64,000 nucleotides of DNA, taken from CBDDKW01 sp965230425 (lineage in GTDB: Bacteria; Pseudomonadota; Gammaproteobacteria; UBA1113). Positions 35,739 to 44,171 of the stretch are shown here, piece by piece. The DNA is taken from positions 143,885 through 207,884 of the forward strand of contig CBDDKW010000024.1 of assembly GCA_965230425.1 (NCBI GenBank), written 5' to 3'. Within the stretch, counting starts at the first letter, position 1, and every line of letters begins with the position of its first letter. The position numbers and the translations under genes are program-made. The notes beneath the pieces are model-generated. The model was not told the origin of the DNA and searched no databases. It saw only the letters and a program-made list of their open reading frames with translations.

Positions 35739-36545
35739 ATGAAATATAGTAATTCAACAGATTTTGCTCGCAAAGGACTTGGTAAAACACAGGCAAGACA
35801 CTACTCTAGCTTGCTCAGAAATACTAATGGCACCATAACTGTCAGTGAAGCAGCTAAAATTTTACGCCAAACTAATAGCAAAACTTCTATGTTTCTGTCA
35901 TTACTGGTAAAGAAAGGTTGGTTAAAACGTATTGGATATGGTGTTTACATTCCAATTCCGATTGAGTCTTCTACAACAGAGTATATAGCTAATGAACCAT
36001 TTCTTATCGTAAATGAACTATTCTCACCTTGCTATATAGCCGGTATGAATGCAGCTAATTATTGGGGGTTAACCGACCAATTGTTTCGAACAACAACGGT
36101 CATGACTCAAAAACTTATTAGAGATCGTAATCCAATAATTGCGGGGAATGAATATAAAATACATACTATTAACTCGCGATATTTCTATGGGCTTAAATCA
36201 ACTTGGATAGACTCCGTAAGAATAAAAATTTCAGATCCGACTCGCACGCTTGTGGATATGGGTATTTTTCCTCAATTTTGTGGTGGTATTCGATTTATAG
36301 AAGATGTCCTGATAGCGTATTGGCAGTCTGAACTTAAAGATCTCCAACTCTTGATGCAATATTTGGAGCAATCAGAAAATGGTACAGCCTTTAAACGTAT
36401 TGGCTACCTTACAGAAAAGCTTTTTCCAGATGAAAAAAAATTTATTCAGTTCTGTCAAAATAATTTAACACAAGGTTATTCAAAAATCGAACCATCTATC
36501 CAACAAACTAAATTAAGTACCAGATGGCGATTATGGATAGCTTAA
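35739..36545 (+). CDS. AbiEi-family antitoxin
   Basis: 268-aa antitoxin and autorepressor of a type IV AbiE system. The N-terminal winged-helix is visible (TVSEAAKILRQTNSKTSMFLSLLVKKGWLKRIGYGVYIP, about residues 32-71). The AbiEi C-terminal domain follows (FLIVNELFSPCYIAGMNAANYWGLTDQ, about 88-114; then ISDPTRTLVDM). No clear RBS before the ATG. The toxin gene follows after 20 bp. The pair protects against phage by abortive infection in characterised cases. Confidence 0.88.
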   Translation: MKYSNSTDFARKGLGKTQARHYSSLLRNTNGTITVSEAAKILRQTNSKTSMFLSLLVKKGWLKRIGYGVYIPIPIESSTTEYIANEPFLIVNELFSPCYIAGMNAANYWGLTDQLFRTTTVMTQKLIRDRNPIIAGNEYKIHTINSRYFYGLKSTWIDSVRIKISDPTRTLVDMGIFPQFCGGIRFIEDVLIAYWQSELKDLQLLMQYLEQSENGTAFKRIGYLTEKLFPDEKKFIQFCQNNLTQGYSKIEPSIQQTKLSTRWRLWIA

Positions 36546-36565
36546 ATTATAAATAGTGGTGCATT

Positions 36566-37429
36566 ATGATCAAAAAAAATGAAATTCAAAGAGTAGCACA
36601 GGCTTTCTCATTACCTCAGAACTCCATTGAAAAAGATTATATTCTCAGTTGGCTTTTAGCTGGTATCTATAACAGACATGCGTTAAAAAACCAATGGGTT
36701 TTTAAAGGAGGTACTTGTATAAAAAAATGTTTCATCGAAACTTACCGATTTTCAGAAGATCTTGATTTTACTATCTTAGATCCTAAACAGATTGACACCT
36801 CATTTTTACAGTCTGAATTTCAAGCCATTAGTGAGTGGATATACGAACACTCAGGCATTGAAGTGCCATTCCATGAAGTAAAATTTGAAAAATACATTAA
36901 TCCTAGAGCACAAGAATCTATTGAAGGTAAAGTTCCATATAAAGGGCCTCTGCAGAGACGAGGCAACAATCCTAATGTTAAATTAAATTTAACATTTGAT
37001 GAAATCCTCGTTACTCCTCCAAAACCCACACCAATTTTGCATCACTACACTGATAGTGAAGATTTTGATAATCTAAAAGCACTATCATATTGCCTCGACG
37101 AATTATTTGCAGAAAAAATGAGAGCTTTTATTGAACGCACTCGTCCGCGTGATTTATTTGATATTATCAGCATATTTTCACATGATGAACTTGTACTAAA
37201 TAAAGGTAACGTACAATCTATCTTCATCAAAAAGTGCCAGCATAAAGGTATAAAAAATATCAAAACTGAGCTACTCAATACAGAACTTAAAAAAAATGAG
37301 CTTTTTAGTGACTGGGAATATATGTTGTCACATCAGATAGCTAATTTACCACCTTGCGAAAACTATTGGAGTAAAATACCCTCTTTATTTGGCTGGCTAA
37401 CAGATGGATTAAATGATGACACTACGTAG
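36566..37429 (+). CDS. AbiEii/AbiGii-family nucleotidyltransferase toxin
   Basis: 287-aa toxin partner of AbiEi. The nucleotidyltransferase signature is intact: GGTCIKK at residues 48-54 and the metal-binding S-x-D-x-D as FSEDLDF (about 62-68). A later conserved K and the ERTRPRDLFDI segment (about 192-201) are also present, so the toxin looks functional. Characterised family members transfer nucleotides to tRNA. Followed by an 11-bp tandem repeat. The AT-rich composition and isolation between core genes suggest horizontal gain. Confidence 0.9.
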   Translation: MIKKNEIQRVAQAFSLPQNSIEKDYILSWLLAGIYNRHALKNQWVFKGGTCIKKCFIETYRFSEDLDFTILDPKQIDTSFLQSEFQAISEWIYEHSGIEVPFHEVKFEKYINPRAQESIEGKVPYKGPLQRRGNNPNVKLNLTFDEILVTPPKPTPILHHYTDSEDFDNLKALSYCLDELFAEKMRAFIERTRPRDLFDIISIFSHDELVLNKGNVQSIFIKKCQHKGIKNIKTELLNTELKKNELFSDWEYMLSHQIANLPPCENYWSKIPSLFGWLTDGLNDDTT

Positions 37430-37458
37430 CAAACTGTTGTGTCATATATTACTCCCAA

Positions 37459-37513
37459 ATTACTTCTGGATTACTTCTGGATTACTTCTGGATTACTTCT
37501 GGATTACTTCTGG
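37459..37513 (+). repeat. Tandem repeat, 5 x 11 bp
   Basis: Five exact copies of ATTACTTCTGG, followed by a partial copy, between the AbiEii stop and the recG stop. Noncoding and a likely slippage (copy-number variable) site. Confidence 0.95.
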
Positions 37514-37602
37514 ATTTAACTATTAACAGTCTACCAAACCGGAGCTTAAGCCTAATTTCGCACATAGTAAATTGCTCGTGTAGCGAAAAATCATGGGCAA
37601 TT

Positions 37603-39717
37603 TCAGCCTATCATGCCATACTGTTCCTTACTACCCAACCAACGCTCAACAATACACTCTGCTGCTTGTGGTTGCTGTGCTAATAACTCTTGGGCTACGC
37701 GCTGTACTTTAGGTAACAAGCGTTGATCACGCACAATATTAGCAATGCGCATATGGATGTTACCTGTCTGGCGGGTACCTAGGACTTCACCAGGGCCGCG
37801 TAACTCTAAATCACGCTGAGCGATTTTAAAACCATCATTGGTTTCACGTAAAATACCTAAGCGTGACTTTGCCATTTGTGATAAGGGCAATTGGTATAAC
37901 AGCACGCAATGACTTTCCACTGAGCCACGGCCAACACGCCCACGTAGTTGATGTAACTGTGCCAGACCTAGGCGTTCTGGGTTTTCAATAATCATTAAAC
38001 TGGCATTGGGTACATCCACCCCTACTTCGATCACAGTGGTTGCAACCAGTAAATCCGTCTCGCCAGCTTGGAAGCTTGCCATAATGGCTTCTTTTTCTGC
38101 TGGTTTTAGGCGTCCATGAATTAAAGCAACTTTTAAGGCAGGTAATTGCTCTTGTAAGTCTGCTGCTGTGGCTTCTGCGGCTTGGCATTGTAAAACTTCA
38201 GATTCTTCAATCAGCGTACACACCCAATAGGCTTGACGTTTTTGTTCGCAGGCTTGGCGTACTCGCTGGATCACTTCACCGCGCTTTTCATTGGAGATAG
38301 CAACAGTCGTCACTGGTGTGCGCCCTGGCGGTAATTCATCAATCACTGAGGTATCTAAATCCGCATAAGCAGTCATGGCCAGTGTACGAGGGATCGGCGT
38401 AGCCGTCATAATTAACTGATGAGGATGGATGCTGGCTTGCTCACCTTTTTCTTTTAAAGCTAAGCGCTGATGCACGCCAAAACGATGTTGCTCATCAATC
38501 ACGACTAAAACAAGATCAGCAAATTCCACATCCTTTTGGAACAAAGCATGTGTGCCTACAACCACTTTCACTTCTCCTGCAGCGATTTGCGCTAAAATGG
38601 GCTTGCGTTGTTTAGCGGTCATTTTACCAGATAACCAAGCAACTTTAATATCTAGCTCTGCCAGCCAGCGTTCAAAGGTTTTAAAGTGTTGTTCCGCTAA
38701 TAATTCAGTAGGTGCCATTAACACTGCTTGCTTACCTTGCTCTATGGCTTGCAACATGCTCATGGCGGCAACAACCGTCTTACCCGATCCTACGTCGCCT
38801 TGCACTAAACGTAGCATGGGTGAAGCTTGGGCAAGATCCGTGGCTATTTCGTCGACCACACGCCCTTGAGCTGCGGTTAACTTAAATGGTAAAGAGGCGA
38901 GAAACTTCTCTTGTAAGCTACCTTGGCCCGTTAACGCACATGCCTGTTGATGTTTTACCCTATCGCGCAAGCGTCGTAAGCTAATTTGATGCGCAACTAA
39001 TTCTTCAAAGGCTAAGCGCTGTTGCATGGGATGGATGCCTTCGAGTAGCTGCTCTTGATTAGCATCGGGTGGTGGGCAATGTACATATTCCACCGCTGCT
39101 GCCAGCGGTGCCAGATCATATTGTTCCAGCAAGACCTGGGGAAAATGTTCTTGTAACACCGCGCCATTTTTTAAAAACTGTAATGCCTGATCAGCTAACT
39201 GGCGTAATGAGTGCTGTGATAACCCTTCCGTCGTTGGATAAATAGGCGTGAGGGTTTCGGCCACAGGCATAATTTTATCAGCATCAACGAAACGGTATTC
39301 TGGGTGTATCATTTCAAATCGACTGGCACCACGGCGCACTTCACCAAAACAACGAATACGCCGACCTACCTTTAAATTATCGCGTTGCGCTCCGCTAAAA
39401 TGAAAAAAGCGTAAACCTAAACGCCAACCTTTTTCTTGGATAGTACAATAAAGACTCATTTTGCGGCCACGCTTGGTTTCCGTACTAAGAATTTCCCCCT
39501 CGACCACGACAAATTCACCGAGCTGTACATCAGCCATGGGGGTGACTCGGGTACGATCTTGATAACGTAGAGGCAAATGAAATAACAAATCTTGTACAGT
39601 ATGTAGATCACGTTTAGCCAATTGTTCGGTGAGCTTGGCACCCACGCCACGCAAAACCGAGACGGGCATCTTATCCAGAGATTGTTGTGCTGCTGTCGAC
39701 AGGGTTGGTTTGGCCAT
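37603..39717 (-). CDS. recG: ATP-dependent DNA helicase RecG
   Basis: 704-aa branch-migration helicase for stalled forks and recombination intermediates. The N-terminal wedge/OB domain is followed by helicase lobes with Walker A LVQGDVGSGKTVVA (about residue 305), DEQH-type motif IDEQHRFGV, TATPIPRT, and TTVIEVGVDVPNASLM. The C-terminal QLRGRVGRG and RGPGEVLGTRQ motifs are typical. Full length for the family. Confidence 0.97.
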   Translation of the reverse strand: MAKPTLSTAAQQSLDKMPVSVLRGVGAKLTEQLAKRDLHTVQDLLFHLPLRYQDRTRVTPMADVQLGEFVVVEGEILSTETKRGRKMSLYCTIQEKGWRLGLRFFHFSGAQRDNLKVGRRIRCFGEVRRGASRFEMIHPEYRFVDADKIMPVAETLTPIYPTTEGLSQHSLRQLADQALQFLKNGAVLQEHFPQVLLEQYDLAPLAAAVEYVHCPPPDANQEQLLEGIHPMQQRLAFEELVAHQISLRRLRDRVKHQQACALTGQGSLQEKFLASLPFKLTAAQGRVVDEIATDLAQASPMLRLVQGDVGSGKTVVAAMSMLQAIEQGKQAVLMAPTELLAEQHFKTFERWLAELDIKVAWLSGKMTAKQRKPILAQIAAGEVKVVVGTHALFQKDVEFADLVLVVIDEQHRFGVHQRLALKEKGEQASIHPHQLIMTATPIPRTLAMTAYADLDTSVIDELPPGRTPVTTVAISNEKRGEVIQRVRQACEQKRQAYWVCTLIEESEVLQCQAAEATAADLQEQLPALKVALIHGRLKPAEKEAIMASFQAGETDLLVATTVIEVGVDVPNASLMIIENPERLGLAQLHQLRGRVGRGSVESHCVLLYQLPLSQMAKSRLGILRETNDGFKIAQRDLELRGPGEVLGTRQTGNIHMRIANIVRDQRLLPKVQRVAQELLAQQPQAAECIVERWLGSKEQYGMIG

Positions 39718-39809
39718 GTTACTGTTATGCTATCCTAAGAAAGTGTCGGTAGTAGTACTTATTAAGTATGATATCCGATGTACAAAAGGAATTGGCATAG
39801 GATACCTCA

Positions 39810-40946
39810 ATGACAAAAAAACTTGCAACTGCTGATGACTCATCTTGTCTATTATTTTGGCGTTACCGCACGGACGACCCTGAATCTATCCATAAAAAGA
39901 TTATTGATCCTGACACTGGCCCTTACGTGTTCTTTCGTCGCGTCAAAACGCCGATTCAAGCGCGTCATGCACAATTAATGGACCATAGCACTATTCCCAC
40001 TGTATTTTTACATGGTAGTCCCCATGTAGATAATTATGCCAAAACCCACACAGGCGCTGGCATTGTTGATTTTGACCGTGCCCATGATGGACCTTATACC
40101 TGGGATTTACTGTGTTTAACCATCGCCATGTCGCTACGCAACCCGGATGCCATTGCAAACTTTCTGGAACCACAAGCCATCAAGGTATTAAAAGAAGGAT
40201 ATCTGCAGGGTTTATTACAAATGCGCAGTGATTATCACCGTTTCCAAGCCTTAGAAAACATCGAGCCAAAGAAGTGGGAGATGAATACCCGTGCTTACTT
40301 AAAAGCGGGTAAAAAATGGGCAAAACAATTAGATAAGTGCGCCATCGATTTAGCAGACCCCATGGCGAATGAAGTTTTCCAACAGTATTTATTGTCTCGT
40401 CAAGATACGAGCTTACTCAAAACTCATTGTTTAGAGAAAATGGCACACTGTCATGGCACCTTTGGGCGCCCACGCTTTTTATATGCCTTAATCGCCAAAG
40501 ATAAAACTGAAGATGATATTCTCATTGATATTAAACATACACGTGACTATATGATCCCTGCCTGGTCACATAATCAGTGGTATCGTCATGGCTTTGATCA
40601 TCAAGCAAAACGTATGATCACCGCTTCACAGTTATATGCACCTAGCTGCTCCTTACGTGAAGGCTTTGCGAATGTGAACGGCATTGATTATTGGGGACGG
40701 CAAATTCCAACCTTGAATCGCAAACCGAACAAACTCTTAGATAAAGATGAGATTGAAGACTTTGCTTATGCGGGCAGTACTCAATTAGGTCGTGGCCATA
40801 GTTTATCCTTGGCACAAATTGGTTCTGATGACATGGTCAAACATGTCCATGAAAACTTCGACACTCTGATTGAATGTGCACGTCAAATTCAACAGGAAAT
40901 GTTAGCTAGCTGGCGCAATTATTGTGATCGTTATAAACAGGCTTAA
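39810..40946 (+). CDS. DUF2252-family protein (kinase-like fold)
   Basis: 378-aa protein of unknown role. The protein-kinase-like/phosphotransferase pattern HGSPHVDN is at residues 68-75 and the metal-type DFD at 87-89 (IVDFDRAHDGPYTWDLLCL). This matches DUF2252 proteins, for which a PKL fold is proposed. No signal peptide. An MFS carrier gene follows after 36 bp on the same strand, so they may form an operon. Substrate unknown. Confidence 0.75.
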   Translation: MTKKLATADDSSCLLFWRYRTDDPESIHKKIIDPDTGPYVFFRRVKTPIQARHAQLMDHSTIPTVFLHGSPHVDNYAKTHTGAGIVDFDRAHDGPYTWDLLCLTIAMSLRNPDAIANFLEPQAIKVLKEGYLQGLLQMRSDYHRFQALENIEPKKWEMNTRAYLKAGKKWAKQLDKCAIDLADPMANEVFQQYLLSRQDTSLLKTHCLEKMAHCHGTFGRPRFLYALIAKDKTEDDILIDIKHTRDYMIPAWSHNQWYRHGFDHQAKRMITASQLYAPSCSLREGFANVNGIDYWGRQIPTLNRKPNKLLDKDEIEDFAYAGSTQLGRGHSLSLAQIGSDDMVKHVHENFDTLIECARQIQQEMLASWRNYCDRYKQA

Positions 40947-40982
40947 CAGAATAATAGACTAAGAATAGAAGGGACATTATCA

Positions 40983-42194
40983 ATGAAATGGTTTAAGCGC
41001 AGTAAGGAATTTGCCGCTAATTTTAATATTATCTGTTCTTGGTATGTGACTAAGTTTTCCCGGGATATTTATTTACCCTCATTACCAGCAATTGCTTCTG
41101 CACTACACACCAGTAATGACAATGTACAGTATACTGTCTCTGCTTACTTTTTTGGTTTGGCACTGTCACGATTCATCTGGACCCCCTTATCTGATATTTA
41201 TGGGCGTAGAACGATTATTCTCGCTAGTATCCCTATTTTTATTATTGGCTCCTTGATGGCGGCTATGTCACATCATATTTTGACCTTCTTCATGGCAAGA
41301 ATGGTACAAGCACTGGGGATCGGTTGTGTCACATCCATCGGCAGGGCAATTTTAAGTGACTTATATGATATTAAAGGTACAACCAAGGCATTAACTTACT
41401 TAAGTTTATTTGCTGCGTGGGCGCCGGCTCTAGCCACTACCCTTGGTGGTATTTTTACTCACTTTTTTAGTTGGCGTGTGAGTTTTATTTTCTTAGCTGC
41501 TTGTGGTTATTTATTATTCTTACAGAGCTTAAAGATATTGCAAGAAACCAATGACAATCGCCAACCGGCTAAACAAGTGATTGTGCAAGTTGCCAAGAAC
41601 TATGTTGCACTCATGAAAAACGTCACCTTTTGGCGTTATTTGCTCTGCTTTAGTTTATTATTTAGCGGTACTGTGGTTTATTACACAGCCTCACCTTTTT
41701 TGTTCGTCGATACCATGCATATTAAACCCGCTATCTACGGTTTATTTTCTTTTATTACCGTGGCTGGTTTACTCACAGGAAAATTTGTCGCCACTGGCCT
41801 TGGTAAATTTATCAAAACTGAAGGCATTATGCTTACTGGGATCTTAGTGGGACTCGTCAGTGGAATTATTATGGCAATTCTAGCCGCAACGATGAAAGCA
41901 TCAGTCATTAATATTATGGGACCCACATGTTTATTTTTTATTGGTGCTGGAATCATGTCACCTACCAGTAAAGCCGTATCCATGGCTATCTTGCCCCAGC
42001 TCGCTGGTACAGGAGCCGCCTTATTTGGTGTCGCTCAAGGGCTGGCTTCTTCGGGTTCTAGTATTATCATCGGTGCCTTACATGAACGTACCGCATTACC
42101 TATGGCCATTACCCTGATTGGTGTCGCAATATTGGCTTTATTAACCTATTTGTTTGTTAAGCCGAAAGGCGGTGTGGTGTTTGCCCACGAGTAA
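40983..42194 (+). CDS. MFS transporter, Bcr/CflA-like
   Basis: 403-aa inner-membrane carrier with about 12 helices. The start of helix 1 has DIYLPSLPAIASAL, characteristic of Bcr/CflA drug/H+ antiporters. Loop 2-3 reads WTPLSDIYGRRTIIL (about residues 62-76). Substrate unknown. It lies 36 bp behind the DUF2252 gene and its 3' end overlaps the convergent bioY by 38 bp. Confidence 0.85.
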   Translation: MKWFKRSKEFAANFNIICSWYVTKFSRDIYLPSLPAIASALHTSNDNVQYTVSAYFFGLALSRFIWTPLSDIYGRRTIILASIPIFIIGSLMAAMSHHILTFFMARMVQALGIGCVTSIGRAILSDLYDIKGTTKALTYLSLFAAWAPALATTLGGIFTHFFSWRVSFIFLAACGYLLFLQSLKILQETNDNRQPAKQVIVQVAKNYVALMKNVTFWRYLLCFSLLFSGTVVYYTASPFLFVDTMHIKPAIYGLFSFITVAGLLTGKFVATGLGKFIKTEGIMLTGILVGLVSGIIMAILAATMKASVINIMGPTCLFFIGAGIMSPTSKAVSMAILPQLAGTGAALFGVAQGLASSGSSIIIGALHERTALPMAITLIGVAILALLTYLFVKPKGGVVFAHE

Positions 42195-42753
42195 GTGGCT
42201 GCCAGCAACGCGGCACGATGATCATGAACAGCACAACCTGCACCAGGCTTTGAAATAAAAATAAGCCGACCAAGTGAATACCACGGATCTGTAGTAATTC
42301 GCCATGGTGTAACAGGTAAACACCCGTAGCGTAGGTGATAAATAAACCGATAAAAGCAATGACGCCAATGGCTGTGGTAGAAGCAGCGTATTTATACTCG
42401 ATAAAATAAGCTGTGAAAAAAATAGCCGGTAATAAACCTAACTGATAACCATTATAAGACGCCATAAAAGCTTCAACTCCCCCTTGGTGATGACCAAAAA
42501 TAGGTAAACCCGCACAGCCCATGGCGAGATAAGCTAACATGGTTAATACGCCTAGACGCACACCATAGATCATGCCCAACAACAGTCCAACAAAAGCTTG
42601 CAGTACCGCCGCTGAAGAAAATAATGCAACAGACAATTGTGTCGCTACCCCAATGGCTAAAGCGCCAAAGATCACCAAGCCACAGTAATACACACAGCGC
42701 AATGGATGTTGACTCCAGAGAATGCTTTGATATTTTTTTTGTGTTATGTTCAT
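42157..42753 (-). CDS. bioY: Biotin transporter BioY
   Basis: 198-aa S-component-type membrane protein for biotin uptake. Conserved BioY features include LLLGMIYGVRLGVLTMLAYLAMGCAGLPIF and the following GxQ/GYQLGLLPA segment. About six hydrophobic helices. The start at 42753 (AGGATAATCTT upstream) is chosen over an in-frame ATG at 42810 that lies inside the divergent comF region and adds 19 non-conserved residues. No BirA operator is visible upstream. No bioM/bioN partner is nearby. Confidence 0.88.
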   Translation of the reverse strand: MNITQKKYQSILWSQHPLRCVYYCGLVIFGALAIGVATQLSVALFSSAAVLQAFVGLLLGMIYGVRLGVLTMLAYLAMGCAGLPIFGHHQGGVEAFMASYNGYQLGLLPAIFFTAYFIEYKYAASTTAIGVIAFIGLFITYATGVYLLHHGELLQIRGIHLVGLFLFQSLVQVVLFMIIVPRCWQPLTRGQTPHRLSA

Positions 42754-42785
42754 AAGATTATCCTTAATATGAAGATCATTATAAT

Positions 42786-43502
42786 ATGCTAACTCGCCTG
42801 ATAAACACAATGACTAATATCCTCTTACCCGGGCAATGTCACCTGTGCCATTGTAAACTAAACCATAACTTACTCTGTTCCGCCTGTGGTAGTAATTTAC
42901 CGCATATTAGTACATCCTGCTGTGGTATTTGTCATGCACTGCTAAATACACAAACCAACACCGTATGTGGTCAATGCTTAAGGGAACCACCACCCTTTAG
43001 AAAGATACACACACTGTTCAGCTATGATTATCCTATTGATGGCATGATTATGGGAATAAAATTCGCGCAGCAGTTAAGCACTGCAGATTTACTCGGAAAA
43101 TTATTGTTAGAGAAAATTAAAGACTGGTATCAACATACAGCATTACCCGAATGTTTAATTCCTGTCCCTTTGCATACAAAACGTTTGCGCCAACGTGGTT
43201 ACAATCAAGCCATAGAAATAGCACGACCGATTGGCAAAGCCTTAGGTCTGCCTATGGATATAAGCAGTATCAAACGTGTTAAAGCAACGTTGGCTCAAGC
43301 AGAGTTACCAGAAAAACAACGAGCCGCTAATATCAAAGGTGCATTTGCACTGCAGCGCGCTCTATTGGCAAAACATGTGGTTATTATTGATGATGTCATC
43401 ACCACCGGCCACACCGTCTCTGAACTAGCAACGACTCTCAAGCAAGCAGGTGCAGAAACGGTGGATGTTTGGTGCTGTGCTCGAACCTTACTAGCTCGCT
43501 AA
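42786..43502 (+). CDS. ComF-family phosphoribosyltransferase-like protein
   Basis: 238-aa ComF/GntX-type protein, linked to DNA uptake/transformation in naturally competent species. The N-terminal zinc-ribbon Cys clusters are C-x2-C (CHLCHC), CSAC, CGICH and CGQC within the first 60 residues. A PRTase domain follows with the PRPP loop VVIIDDVITTGHTVSEL (about residues 198-214) and QRGYNQA (about 138). A TATAAT at 42780-42785 abuts the first ATG, so the start may instead be the ATG at 42810. Its 3' end overlaps the convergent dps by 12 bp. Confidence 0.88.
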   Translation: MLTRLINTMTNILLPGQCHLCHCKLNHNLLCSACGSNLPHISTSCCGICHALLNTQTNTVCGQCLREPPPFRKIHTLFSYDYPIDGMIMGIKFAQQLSTADLLGKLLLEKIKDWYQHTALPECLIPVPLHTKRLRQRGYNQAIEIARPIGKALGLPMDISSIKRVKATLAQAELPEKQRAANIKGAFALQRALLAKHVVIIDDVITTGHTVSELATTLKQAGAETVDVWCCARTLLAR

Positions 43503-43958
43503 GCTACGTAACATCCAAGCTGCTTTTTCATGTACGGCAATCCGACCAATACATAAATCTGCAGACACTTGGTCACCACCCTCTTCAGCAATGGATACAA
43601 TGGAGCGTGCTGTACGGATCACCGCTTCATGGCCTTCCAGTAATTGCTCAACCATGGCTTCAGCATTGGGCACTTCCACAGTTTCTTGGATTGAACTCAA
43701 TTCTGAAAATTGACGATAGCTACCGGGAGCTGTATGTCCTAGGGCGCGGATCCGTTCAGCCACCTCATCAACCGCTGCGGCTAATTCAGTATAATGTTCT
43801 TCAAACAATACATGCAGTGTTTGGAACATAGGACCTGTGACATTCCAATGGAAGTTTTGTGTTTTTAAGTAAAGTGTATAGCTATCAGCCAACAACTTAC
43901 TCAAATTCTGCGCGATAGTAGCGCGCTGGGTTTCAGAAATACCTGTATTAATGTTCAT
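43491..43958 (-). CDS. Dps-family ferritin-like DNA-starvation protein
   Basis: 155-aa four-helix ferroxidase that stores iron and protects DNA. The Dps ferroxidase signature is present: NFHWNVTGPMFQTLHVLFEEHYTEL (about residues 38-62). The helix-2 VAERIRALGHTAPGS follows. Three ATGs are in a row; the third (43958) is best spaced from AAAGGAG. No Lys-rich N-terminal tail is seen, so tight DNA binding is not assured. Confidence 0.92.
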   Translation of the reverse strand: MNINTGISETQRATIAQNLSKLLADSYTLYLKTQNFHWNVTGPMFQTLHVLFEEHYTELAAAVDEVAERIRALGHTAPGSYRQFSELSSIQETVEVPNAEAMVEQLLEGHEAVIRTARSIVSIAEEGGDQVSADLCIGRIAVHEKAAWMLRSLAS

Positions 43959-44059
43959 CATCATCTCCTTTCAACATGATATTCTCACTGACATGATGAG
44001 AGTATAACCAAGATATGCAAAACCAGCCATGTCAAAGATCCTATCAAGCTCATAGCTTC

Positions 44060-44095
44060 TACCTATAAAACCCTAAATATGAGACGCTATAGGTA
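44060..44095 (-). repeat. Structured dispersed repeat, copy C
   Basis: 8-bp stem TACCTATA / TATAGGTA around a 20-nt loop which, on the minus strand, runs from GCGTCTCATA to GGGTTT. It lies 77-112 bp upstream of the emrA-like start and overlaps no real gene. Confidence 0.65.
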
Positions 44096-44171
44096 TATAT
44101 CTATGATGATGCAGATTTGCAAAATTAACTATGCTATCTTAAGACTATATTATGTGATAGGTAGGTCCCTG

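Noticed and set aside
37459..37513. CRISPR array
   Set aside because: The repeats are 11 bp and directly abutting with no spacers.
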